Shown one piece after another: positions 34,399 through 45,441 of a stretch of DNA of 64,000 nucleotides. Origin of the DNA: Citrus sinensis. Lineage: Eukaryota; Streptophyta; Magnoliopsida; Sapindales; Rutaceae. Position 1 is the stretch's first letter, and each line of letters starts with the position of its first letter. The notes below the pieces were generated by a model. The model saw only the letters and a program-made list of their open reading frames with translations, had not been told where the DNA came from and searched no databases. The position numbers and the translations under genes were made by a program. Where the stretch lies: assembly GCF_022201045.2 (NCBI RefSeq), contig NC_068556.1, positions 8,410,001-8,474,000 on the forward strand, given 5' to 3'.

Positions 34399-35725
34399 TG
34401 TAGAGTGTTAGAAAATGCATATTTATAAAGGAGAAAATCGTCATTTTACATTTCAAGTCTTACTAACAACCCTTACTTTTATGTTTTTAACATTCTTGTG
34501 ATTTAATTACGTGTGTTTTATTTTAATTAAGTAATTTATGTATTTTAGGGGCATTATAGTCATTTCACAATAAAGGAGAGATCAGACGGCAAAACAGACA
34601 TCACTTTTGAACTCAAGACGGTCGAAAACCTTAGGAGGAGCATAAAAGGAAAAATGGCACTATTCACATGTATGGTACTATTCACGTATATGGTACTGTA
34701 TACGTTACTGTTCACAGCACTGTTCACATAGACGGACGATGATGTGGCATTGACTGATGAGGTGTCACGATCCTATTGGACTAAAATTCTTATGTACTGT
34801 TGATGGTGACGTGGCAGCATATCAGTGGACGAAAAATCTCGCGTACGGTGCATGCATCACACAGGATTATTTTCAACCAAACCGCGTTACTGTTCATCCG
34901 GGTCAAACCGTGTTACTGTTCATCCACGTGGTCAAACCGTGGACTGTTGACTGATGACGTGGCGCAATCCTGAGCGTCCAAACTGTTTTTAATCCGATGA
35001 CCATAATTTACTCAATGTATCTATAAAAAAGGGGGCCTCCCCCCCCTAATTTGATATCTCTGAATCTATTTTTGGGATCCATTTTCTGTAATTCCTTCTC
35101 CATCTTGTATTTTCTTTGTATTTTAATAAATTCTCATTTTGCCCCTAGTTCAATTATGAGTGGCTAATTTTCTTTCAAGCTTGGGTTGAAGGTGAAGTCT
35201 CAACATGTGTCATGGGCTTAATTTGGTAAATTTATTTTCTCTTCCCCTCTAGTTTTTGTGGATGTTTTGACTTCTCGTCGACAAATAATAATATTCTTGT
35301 CTAGTACCGCCTTGGTTTCACCGGCCCTCTAGTACAAGGTTATTATTATTTGGCACGAGAAGCCCTTAGCACCATATTGATTAAAGCGTGGCTCATGAGG
35401 TGTGGATTCCCCCCTCATGATTTAATTGGCATTAATACGAATTATTTAGCCCATGATGCATGTTGATACGGATCCAGATACCCAAGTACGTCATTTCAAT
35501 AGATTTCGCTTCAATTTATTCTCGTCATTGCAATTCTAATTTTAGAATCTTAATTCCAATTTTAGGATAATTTAAATCACTTCCACCACAATTTCAACCA
35601 CCCATTTACAAAATTAATTCTACATATAATTAAAATCCACCTCTTCGTGGGATCGACACTCGTCACCATTGATCTATACTACAATAGATTCGTGCGCTTG
35701 CGAGTACATTAAAATTTGCACAACA
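34399..35725 (+). mobile_element. Athila-like element, 5' LTR
   Basis: Starts TGTAGAGTGTTAGAAAATGC and ends TTGCACAACA, immediately followed by the primer-binding site. A TATA box (TATAAAA, 35022-35028) lies just before a GGGGGCCTCCCCCC palindrome, and an AATAAA-type signal lies near 35125, consistent with U3/R/U5 order. U3 carries repeated TACTATTCAC/TACTGTTCA units. By eye it differs from the downstream LTR at about 25 substitutions plus a 12-13-base indel over ~1.3 kb, roughly 2 percent, so insertion was recent on a genomic time scale. Confidence 0.9.
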
Positions 35726-35731
35726 AGTTTT

Positions 35732-35745
35732 TGGCGCCGTTGCCG
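35732..35745 (+). other. Primer-binding site of the Athila-like element
   Basis: TGGCGCCGTTGCCG, the primer-binding sequence characteristic of Athila-type gypsy elements, seven bases after the LTR end. It is followed by a T-rich non-coding leader up to about 36110. Confidence 0.8.
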
Positions 35746-36108
35746 TGGAGGTAAGTAATTTTAATTCATAGAATTAATTTTTGTGAATAATTTCTTTTAT
35801 TTGTTTTCTTGTATTTTTTTATTATAAAAAAAAGAAAAAAAGAGTGAATCTACATTTAAAGGTTAGTATTTCTTTTATTTTTCTCTTCTTTAAAATTCTG
35901 TAATTTAATTTTTAATTTATTTTTCTTTGTAATTTTTTATCTTATTAATTTATTTTTAGTTAATTTATTTCACATATTTATTTTTGTGTATTTTTATAGA
36001 AAGGTTGTAATAGCGCAATAAGGTTAGTATCGTAATTTCTCCCTCTTCTTTATTTTTATTTGTTTTGTTCCCATCTTTATTTTTATTTTATTTATTTATT
36101 TTGCATAC

Positions 36109-37952
36109 ATGGTCATAGGTCATTATTACCTAATCTTGAACCTATAGACCTTGAATTAGAAAAAACACTTCGCACACACAGGCACGTTAAAAATAAAATG
36201 GATTTACAAGCACCACAGGAGAGGCCATTTAAGGATTATTTCAGTCCTTTAGCAAATTTGAGCACATCATGCATAAGATACCCAAATGTAGCTGCTAGGA
36301 GTTTTGAATTAAAACCTAGTGTGCTAAATTGTCTTCCCACATTTTATGGCCTAGAAAATGAGGATCCATATAATCATCTGAATGATTTTCATGCCATTTG
36401 TCAAACTTTTAAATATGAAAATTTTTCAGATGATGATGTAAAACTTAGACTATTCCCATTTTTTTAAAAAAATAGAGCTCGTTCATGGCTTAATACATTG
36501 CCTGCTAATAGCATTGCATCATGGGAACAAATGGTAACAAAATTTTTGAATAAATATTTCCCAGTGCATAAAACCAATGCTATTCGCAGGGAAATCTCAG
36601 AGTTTACCCAGAGAGAGGACGAGTAATTTTTCGAAACATGGGAGAGATTCAATGGGCTACTCTTGAAGTGTCCACATCATGGGTACGAGAAATGGCACCA
36701 ATGCCAATACTTTTTAGAGGGATTACTACTAAATGTGCAAGAATGGCTAATGGCAACAAGTGGAGGAGAGCTAATGTCAAAAAGTGCATTAGAGATTTGG
36801 GAATTCTTCCAGCGACAAGCGGATAATTCCCAACAACGAAGTCGATCACTCAGGAATACTAGAAGAATTAAGGGAGTGAATGAGGTTCACATTGGCGAAT
36901 CTAGTTCAGAAATTAAAGAAGTCAAAGCAATAATTGAAGGTCTCTCTCGACAAATAGCATCGTTATCGACTGCTAAATCAACAGAGCCATATGACCCTGA
37001 CTCATATCCAGATCAAGCCAATGCCATAGGTGTAATGAGAAAGCCTTCAAATTACAACCCATACTCCAACACATATAACCCTGGATAGAGAGACCACCCC
37101 AATTTTTCATGGTCTCAAGGATTCCAACAGAATGGACCAGCAGCTTCAGCTCCACCAATTCCACAAAATCCTCAAGCCTCTCAGCCACCATTTAGACCAT
37201 ACAATCAGAACCAGAATTTCTCTCAACCCAGACCATGGGAGGATTCATTCCAGAATCTCAAGAATCTTACTCACTCCACGATTGAGCAACAAAACCGCAC
37301 CATTGATGGACTACGAAATGAGTTGAGAGCAGACTTCAACTCACAAGCTCAATCAGTTTCAAGCCTCGAGAAGATGGTGGGACAACTTGCTTCTTCAGTT
37401 CAGACCTTAGCAATGACTGTTGAGAAAGACAAGTTTCCAAGTCAACCAGTGCCTAACTCTAAAGGAGTGCATGAAGCAAGTACCAGTTCACCACAGCAAT
37501 ATGGAGAAGTCAAAGCCGTCATGACCTTGCGAAAAGGAAAAGAAGTCGACAACAAAGTGGAGATGCCGGCGACAAAAGAAAATCAAATTGTACTTATAAA
37601 TGTTGACGACTCATCACCGGAGGAGAAAGAAGAAACCAACCCACGAGAATACGTTCCCAAAGCTCCATTCCCCCAGAGGTTAGCTAAAGGCAAGAAGGGA
37701 AAATCCACAGGTGAGATTCTTGAAATCTTCAAACAGGTAAGTGTTAACATCCCTTTACTTGATGCTATTAAACAAGTTCCATCTTATGCCAAGTTTCTTA
37801 AAGACCTTTGTACTAAAAAGAGAAATATGCATGTTCAAAAGAAGGCATTTTTAACAGAAAACGTTAGTTCTATCCTCCAACATAAAATTCCTTTAAAATG
37901 TAAAGACCCAGGCTCCCCTACTATTTCATATAGCATAGGGAACCCCAATTGA
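36109..37952 (+). pseudogene. gag: Athila-like gag, copy 1 (broken)
   Basis: Encodes the retrotransposon capsid polyprotein. The retrotransposon gag domain is recognisable from 36200 (RPFKDYF, then FELKPSVLNCLP, LRLFP, the RARSWL motif, PHHGYEKWH). It is followed by the YNPYSNTYNPG stretch typical of Athila gag and a long hydrophilic tail. Breaks: the initiating ATG present in the second copy (47132) is ATA here, and nonsense codons occur at 36465, 36624 and 37086. The frame runs on to 37952, where it goes out of phase with the protease. The second gag copy differs at the first two nonsense codons; its truncation leaves 37086 uncomparable. Confidence 0.85.
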
Positions 37953-40900
37953 GAATGCTTTGTTGGATTTAGGAGCTAGTGTAAATTTGTTGCCTTATTC
38001 TGTATTTGTGAAACTTGGACTAGGAGAATTACACCCAACTCTAGTGGTGTTACAGCTTGCAGATCGGTCCACGAAAATACCTCGTGGTATTGTGGAGGAC
38101 GTGCTTATCTAGGTAGACAAGTTTTATTTTCCTGTTGATTTCATTGTAATTGACACTCAACCAATACAGGATTCAAGGAAGCACATCCCCATTATTCTAG
38201 GCCGACCTTTCTTGGCAACTGCGGATGCTCACATTCAATGCATGACCGAAAATATGCAGTTGTCCTTCGGCAACATGACTATGGAGCTGAGCATCTTCAA
38301 CATTGCCAAACAACCTCACAGTGCAGATGATGGAATTGTTGATGTGGATTTAATTGAAGCATTAGTTGATGACACTTTTCTTTCAAACCTTAGTGATGAT
38401 CCTTTACAAACATGTTTAACTCACTTTGGTTTGAATTTTGATATTGACAGATCGGTCGATGAGGTCAACGCCCTGCTTGACTCAGCACCATCTATGGATA
38501 CTAATAAATGGAAGTCAAGAGTTGAACAACTAGCACCATCAGAGAAGAAACTCATCCCATCATCAGAATCACCACCGAAACTTGTGCTCAAACCATTGCC
38601 CAACACTCTGGAATATGTATTTTTGGGAGAAGAAAGTACTCTGCCGGTAATCATCTCATCATCCCTTAATGACGAACAAAAAGGTAAGTTGTTGGATGTT
38701 TTAAAAGAGCACAAAGGAGCATTAGGATGGACCATAGCAGACATAAAAGGTATAAACCCAGTAGACTGCATGCATTATATTCACCTTGATGAAAATGCTA
38801 AAATTACTAGGGAGATGCAACGTCGGTTAAATCCTAATATGAAAGAAGTTGTTAGAACTGAAGTCCTTAAGCTATTAGATGCAGGTATCATTTACCTAAT
38901 TTCTGATAGTTCATGGGTCAGTCCTGTGCAAGTTGTCCCCAAAAAGTCAGGAGTCACAGTAGTTACGAATGCTGATAATGAATTGATACCCACTAGAGTA
39001 ACTACATGATGGCGTGTATGCATTGATTATAGAAAGTTGAATTCTGTCACACGTAAAGACCATTTTCCTTTACCATTTATTGATCAAATGCTTGATAGAT
39101 TAGCAGGCCATGAATTTTATTGCTTTCTAGATGGCTACTCAGGATATAATCAGATTCCCATAGCACCAAAAGATCAAGAGAAAACTACTTTCACTTGCCC
39201 TTTTGGCACATTTGCATATAGGAGAATGCCATTTGGATTATGCAATGCACCTGCTACATTTCAACGATGCATGTTGAGCATTTTTTCTAATATGGTTGAA
39301 CGATTCCTTGAAGTCTTTATGGATGATTTTTCTGTCTTTGGTGGCTCGTTTGATCAATGTTTGCATCATCTAACACTAGTTCTGCAGAGATGTATCGAGA
39401 AGAACTTGGTCTTAAATTGGGAGAAGTGTCATTTTATGGTAAAACAAGGTATTGTTCTCGGTCACATCATTTCAAGCAAAGGTATTGAGGTTGACAAAGC
39501 CAAGGTGGATCTCATTTCTAATCTTCCTCCACCCAAAACAGTCAGAGAAGTAAGATCTTTCCTTGGGCATGCTGGTTTCTATAGACGTTTCATTAAAGAT
39601 TTTAGCAAAGTTTCTAGACCCTTATGCAATTTACTTGCTAAGGATGTACCTTTTATCTTTAATGATTCATGTCTTATGGCGTTTGAAAAATTAAAACAGT
39701 TGTTGACATCATCACCCATCATTCAGGGCCCAAACTGGAGCTTACCATTTGAGCTAATGTGTGATGCATCTGATTATGTAGTAGGAGCAGTATTAGGACA
39801 AAGAGTTGATCGAATTTCCCACGTTATTTACTATGCTAGTATGACATTAAATGATGCACAGTTGAACTATTCAACTACTGAAAAAGAAATGCTAGCAGTA
39901 GTGTTTGCATTGGAAAATTTTGATCATATCTCATTGGTTGTAAAATAATTATATTCACAGATCATGCTGCTCTTAAATATCTTCTCACAAAGAAAGATGC
40001 AAAAGCTAGACTAATTCGTTGGGTGTTACTTTTGCAGGAATTTGACTTGGAATTCAAAGATAAGAAAGGGACAGAAAATGTTGTGGCGGACCACCTCTCT
40101 CGTCTCCATTTTGACACAATTACAGAGCCATTAATATTGAATGAGTCATTTCCAGATGAACAATTAATGAATGTGGAAGTATTACCTTGGTATGCTGATA
40201 TAGTTAATTATCTTGTTACAGGTAAACTTTCAGAGCATTGGACCAAGCAAGACAAGGCTAAATTCTTTGCAGAAATAAAGAATTTCTTTTGGGATGACCC
40301 GTATTTGTTCAAGTATTGTGCAGACCAAATTGTTAGACGATGCGTCCTAGAAAGTGAAATTCCGAATATCCTTTCATTCTGCCATGAACAAGCTTGTGAA
40401 GGCCATTTCAGTGCTAAGAAAACAGCAACTAAAGTTTTACAATGTGGTTTCTATTGGCCAACTATATTTCGAGATGCTTACACTTTCTGTTCTTCATGTG
40501 ATAGGTGTCAACGAATGGGCAGCATCACGCGAAGGAATATGATGCCACTAAATCCAATTTTAGTGGTTGAGATTTTTGATGTATGGGGTATCGACTTCAT
40601 GGGACCCTTTCCCCCGTCTTTTGGCCATCAATACATATTGGTTGCTGTTGACTATGTATCGAAATGGGTAGAAGCAATTTCATGTAGGACCAATGATCAC
40701 AAAGTGGTGATAGGATTTTTGAAAAGTAATATTGTCTCACGCTTTGGATTCCCTCGAGCAATAATCAGTGATGGTGGTGCCCACTTTTGTAACAAAGCAT
40801 TCAAAGCTCTTTTGACAAAGTATTCAATCACACACAAAGTGGCGACTCCGTATCATCCGCAAACCAGTGGCCAAGTTGAGATATCCAATCGAGAAATAAA

Positions 40901-41484
40901 GCACATATTAGAAAAAAACGGTGAGGCCGGACAGAAAAGATTGGTCATTAAGACTTGATGATGCCTTATGGGCATATAGAACGGCTTTTAAGACCCCGAT
41001 TGGGATGTCACCCTACAGGCTAGTATATGGAAAAGCTTGCCACCTACCTGTGGAACTCGAGCATCGTGCATATTGGGCCATCAAGAAATTCAATTTTGAC
41101 ATGCAGCAAGCCAGCTTAGAAAGAAGATTACAACTGGCAGAACTTGAAGAAATTCGCAATGATGCATACGAAAATGCCAAGATTTACAAGCAACGAATGA
41201 AAGTCTTCCATGATAAGCAAATTATGAGAAAATCATTCACTCCAGGTCAGAAAGTGTTTTTATTCAATTCTCGCTTGCACCTATTCCCAGGTAAGTTACG
41301 CTCTCGTTGGTTTGGCCCATTTATTGTTCATACTGTTTTTCCACATGGGGCAATTGAAATTAAGGACCCAAAGAACGGTGTCACGTTTAAAGTTAATGAT
41401 CAAAGATTAAAGCCATATCTAGAATACCAACCACATGGAGAAGACACCGAAGTAAATTTGAGTGACCCACCAGATTTGAATTGA
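37953..41484 (+). pseudogene. pol: Athila-like pol (protease, RT, RNase H, integrase), several breaks
   Basis: Domains in gypsy order. An aspartic protease begins near 37955 (ALLDLGASVNLLP, where plant gypsy proteases often have DLGAS). Reverse transcriptase is at about 38800-39450 (YRKLN, FPLPFIDQML, FLDGYSGYNQI, catalytic FMDDFSVF). RNase H is at about 39760-40100 (CDASDYVVGAVLGQ, ADHLSRL). Integrase is at about 40330-40920 (zinc finger H-H-C-C with [12 protein letters not shown] core with [28 protein letters not shown]). The C-terminal integrase region continues to 41484 ([22 protein letters not shown]). Breaks: a phase change near 37940, a stop at 38110, TGA at 39007, phase changes near 39940 and 40918. 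The element cannot make a full polyprotein. Confidence 0.9.
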
Positions 41485-41606
41485 TTTTTTTTTTCTTTTC
41501 GTTGATTTGATTTTTTTTTTCTTTATATTATTCTTCTGCTAATTGAAATTATTTTTGCATAAGTGTGTTTGTTTAACTATTAAGTTTTCTTTTATCGTTT
41601 TTAATC

Positions 41607-41801
41607 ATGAGTACCTTACTTAGACCGTTCCTCCTGAACATTCTTAAACCACTTCAACGTGTCAAAACTCATCTCAAAAGGCAGATTCAATTTTGTAAAA
41701 CACATCGCATTTGGGCTCTACAACCACCAGAGTTAGTAGCCTATGTTGAGGGTTTAGAAAGCCAACTCAGAGACATTGAGAGAAGTGTTTACGACATCTA
41801 G
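41607..41801 (+). CDS. Small ORF after pol, unknown (64 aa)
   Basis: I do not recognise it. It is basic in its first half and ends in a short amphipathic, possibly coiled-coil segment (VEGLESQLRDIERSV). It lies between pol and a larger unknown ORF on the same strand inside the Athila-like element. It could be part of an element-specific gene or chance. Confidence 0.35.
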   Translation: MSTLLRPFLLNILKPLQRVKTHLKRQIQFCKTHRIWALQPPELVAYVEGLESQLRDIERSVYDI

Positions 41802-41981
41802 TTGGAGCTTGAGGTAAATTCAATAAGAGGACGATTTTAATTTTCTTTGTGTGTTTTAATTTATTTTTTTGTTTGTGTGCTTTAGTTTGTTACCCCGGTG
41901 AAGTGGCGGATAACGGTACTCCGTGACAATCAAGTCGGTTACTTCAGTTTTCCATAATAACTGATATTCTGAGGCGAAAGT

Positions 41982-42539
41982 ATGGACAAAAACAAGACTC
42001 TAGCGAAGCTTCACAAGCGATTCCCTTCATTTCCTCATAATGCCCTCCTTACGATCTATAAAGCTCGGTCCGTACGCATGCGATTACTCATGAGGAATAA
42101 CATACCTGCTGACATCCGTTGGTTAATCGAGGCTAAAGTACGATTGGCAGGTGAGTTACCTCCAAAATTTATTGCATACATGCCTGGTTGTGGTAAAGGA
42201 AATTATGCAAGAAAACGACGAGCTCGAAGAATTTCTGTTGCTTGTCATAAGTATGCCAGAATGAGTTGCAATAAAAACCCATGTTCTTTAGGAATGATGT
42301 CTGATAACAGGGAAGATAAGATTCAATTCATTAGGGATGACTTGAATAAGGAGTCATTGGATGATATCATTTTGTCTCTTGAAACGCATCCTAATGGATA
42401 TGTGCAAGGAGCGATTCTCCAGTTATGGCCATTATTCCAGAAAGAGCATGCACGATATAGTCTCGGGAATCTGACTATAAACGACCCTGTTTGCCAGTTT
42501 ATAAGAAAACTGGATAGGAAGCCTATTCTCAACCCATAG
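41982..42539 (+). CDS. Unknown element-encoded ORF, 185 aa
   Basis: An intact ORF in an otherwise decayed element, sense with pol and upstream of the captured LOG gene. It is basic, with a KRRARR cluster that could be a nuclear signal, and has clustered cysteines (CHKYARMSCNKNPC) that might bind zinc. A C-terminal region has a helical look (LDDIILSLETHPNGYVQGAI). No signal peptide or membrane segment is present, so an env-like protein is unlikely. I cannot name its family. Confidence 0.55.
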   Translation: MDKNKTLAKLHKRFPSFPHNALLTIYKARSVRMRLLMRNNIPADIRWLIEAKVRLAGELPPKFIAYMPGCGKGNYARKRRARRISVACHKYARMSCNKNPCSLGMMSDNREDKIQFIRDDLNKESLDDIILSLETHPNGYVQGAILQLWPLFQKEHARYSLGNLTINDPVCQFIRKLDRKPILNP

Positions 42540-42857
42540 AGGGCGTTCAAGCCGTTTCTGGACATAAAACCAGAGGAAGATGTGAGCCACAGTCGCAACT
42601 ACCTGTAAATATCCTTTCACTTTACTGTTATTTTATTTCACTATTGTTTTATTGTGTGCATTATTGTCTTTAATAATTTTATTACTGTTTGTTTTTCCTT
42701 TTTACTGTTTTCTTTTTGACTTGCGAGCCACGTGCTTTACGCGTTATTTGACACTGACATATTACCTCATACACAACTGTGACCCACTGTCACCAAGACT
42801 CTTAAATGTGATTTTTTTTGTCAAGCACTCACAAATTGTTTTTCGAGAAGTATCACA

Positions 42858-43556
42858 ATGGCAGCTACTCCAAATAGACAATTCAAGAACATTTGTGTGC
42901 TTGCTGGATTTACTTATGGCAAACATAAAGCTTGCTGGATTTACTTATGGCAAACATAAAGCGTTCGTTGAGGCAGCCATCGATCTTGGTCGAAGTATAG
43001 CAGAGAGAAAATTACACTTGTGTATGGAGGAGGTAACCGAGGGTTATCAAAAATGGTCTCTGAAGCAGCTTTTGTCAGAGGAAGTCAAGTGTTAGGCATC
43101 ATCCCAAGAGTCCTAAAACCGTTGGGCAGTTCGTCTGACTCATCAACTGGAGACGAGTTAGTTGTCTCAGGTATGCAAGAAAGAATAACTGAAATGCTTA
43201 ATCATGCTGATGCTTTTATTTTCCTTCCAGGAGATCTTGCGACACTAGAGGCACTTATCACACTAGCATCTTGGGCCCATCTGCACATTCACCAGAAACC
43301 CATCGGTTTGTTAAATGTCAATAACTTTTATGATGGCTTTATCGCATTTCTTAACCATGCAATAAAAAACTACTTCATTCCTTCCCATGCGAAAAAACTT
43401 TTTATTTGTGCTCACACTGCTAATGAGCTACTTGATATGTTACAAGCTTATAAACCGGAGCCGGACCCCTGGACCTTTGTGTTGGAGCGTCCAAATAATG
43501 ATGGTAACAGTAGCGGTAGTAAGAAGTACAAATTAGATTTAACTCTTCGCCTGTAA
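42858..43556 (+). pseudogene. LOG: LOG-like cytokinin riboside 5'-monophosphate phosphoribohydrolase captured by the retrotransposon
   Basis: LOG enzymes release active cytokinin bases from their riboside monophosphates. The similarity starts at the ATG at 42858 (QFKNICVLAGFTYGKHKAF) and continues through AAIDLGRSIAERKL, YGGGNRGL, VLGIIPRVLKPL, QERITEM with the conserved Arg, PGDLATLEAL with the conserved Glu, KPIGLLNVNNFYDG and SAPT-like CAHTANELL, to a stop at 43554. There are no introns, although plant LOG genes normally have several, which points to capture through RNA. Breaks: a 31-base unit is tandemly duplicated at 42899-42960, and one base is missing just before YGGG (about 43020). 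The family loop PGGxGT reads PGDLAT, so phosphate binding is probably impaired. A C-terminal extension (about 30 residues, PDPWTFVLERPNNDG...) is unlike plant LOGs I know. Confidence 0.8.
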
Positions 43557-45441
43557 ATATTTTCTTCTGTGTTACACTACCCAGGTGATGTCTTCTAAAC
43601 ACTACTTCTTTCCTTTAAAACATTGAGGACAATGTTTCGATCTGGTTGGGGGGAGGGAATAGTCGACAATTGTGGAATCTTGGTTAAGTTTTTACTGATT
43701 TTTTGTTGTATAAACTAACTGTTGCTAACTTTTTGTGTTGAAGATGGCTGAATATGGAGTGTAGTGACTCTAGAAACGCATCTTCATCGTTTAAAAAAAA
43801 ATTAAAAAAAATTACTTAAAAAAAATTAAAAAAAAATTCTTTTTCTTTATTAAGTTTTGATGTTCATTTTTTTCTTCTTTTTAATTTCTCCTCTATAAAT
43901 ATACATTTTCCAACTTTTGAGTTGAAGATGGCTGAATATGGAGTGTAGTTCCTCTAGAAACGCATCTTCTTTAAAAAAAAAAATCATTTTCGTTTTCTAT
44001 CATTTTACGTGTAACTTTTCTAATTAGTTTTTATGCATCATTTTCACATTTCTACAAGCATATTTTCATTTCATGCTTAGAATAGGTTGGGGGGTAGAAT
44101 GTTGTTTAAAAAAAAAAAATTTTGTGTGATTTGTTTTTACATTGGATGACATGATTAATTTCAAATTTTAGTATTTGTATTATCTTTGGTCTTAAGTGAT
44201 GTTACGCTATGTTTGCCACTTTACATGTTGATGTCGGAGACAAATGTGAGTTGCTTGAAGGAATGAATATGTCATAATAAGTACCAAGTGAGTTTTTGAG
44301 CTTATTATTTTTCTTGGAGAATAACCCTTTTGCCCACTCTTTATACAGCTTAGCAGTTTATTATTTTTCACACGATCTCTAAATTGCTTTTGAGTTAACC
44401 CTTAAAAAAAATTATAAAATAAAAAAAAAGTGTGTTGTTACATTGGGAGGCCCATCTAACTAGTAGATATGGATGATTATTTAGAGCTCTAAAAGACGAT
44501 GGAAATGCCATCTTTGATCCGTTTGAGCCTTTCTAGCCATCCATTTGATTAAATATCCATAGTTAACCCTTTTGAGCCTTTAAAAAAAAAAAAAACCTTT
44601 TCTTTGTCAACTTATCATCTTGACCCACTCCGATTTGGAGTATTACCCGATGTCTTATAAGTTCCATCACCTATTTATGTTTGAGAAAAATGTAAATAAT
44701 TATTTTGTTAAGTGAAGTTATGCCAAAAAAAAAAAAAAACAAAAGTTGTTGTTTCAAAAGAATAAAAATAAAAATAATAGGTGAAATCCACCTTGCAACT
44801 TCAAAAAAAAATAAAAATTCTCTGCACTTTTCTCAAACATACACTTTGTTTTCCTTATTTCCCTTATTTGTTAGCCATGTCCCTAGCCTACGTTACGTCC
44901 TAATAAAACTCCTTCTTGATTTTAGGGAACTATAGTTTGAAGTAGAAGCTAGTTATATGGGCTAAAAAGATGTAGTGATGCATAAAAAAAAAATAATAAA
45001 AAAGATAAATAAAGTGGGTTGACTAGCATTTTTGTTTGACTTGAGATCATATTATTCTAAGCTGAGGGCATATTTATTTCATCTTGGTGAGAGCATGTAA
45101 TATCACTTCTTTATTATTTTCTCTCTCAATTACCATTCATTTGAGTGACTATTTTTATTGGGTTTAATTTATTTATGAGAGTGTCACTACTTCCAGTGAG
45201 ATTTTAGGGTTTGACATGTCATTCTTGAAAGTAGCTATAACAAAGTCTACTGGGCTGATTCATGTGGATGGTTAATATGGGTGTGATATTTCTTTAGACT
45301 GTAGATAATGCTTATACTTTTATTTGATTCCTATCATTAATCTGATTGAATAAATACGAGTGTTTAAAAAAAATCATTTTGAATTTGAATTTTGTTTTCG
45401 CTTTATTTGCTAGGGACTAGCAATAAGCTGGTTCGGGGGTG
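43557..45441 (+). other. 3' non-coding region of the Athila-like element
   Basis: Starts with CATTGAGGACAATGTTTCGA and a purine-rich GGTTGGGGGGAGGGAA at 43646-43661, a motif seen after the coding region of Athila/Tat elements. A ~53-base unit, GTTGAAGATGGCTGAATATG..., occurs at 43737 and 43921 (period 184). A second G-rich tract, GGTTGGGGGG, is near 44084. Just before the 3' LTR lies GGTTCGGGGGTG, the likely polypurine tract priming plus-strand synthesis. Many A runs; no coding frame. Confidence 0.65.

Noticed and set aside
41982-42539. Athila env-like gene
   Set aside because: No signal peptide, membrane helix or coiled-coil fusion features; strongly basic and cysteine-bearing instead.
42858-43556. 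LOG as an ordinary functional host gene
   Set aside because: It lies inside retrotransposon borders, lacks introns and has two frame lesions and a changed active-site loop.
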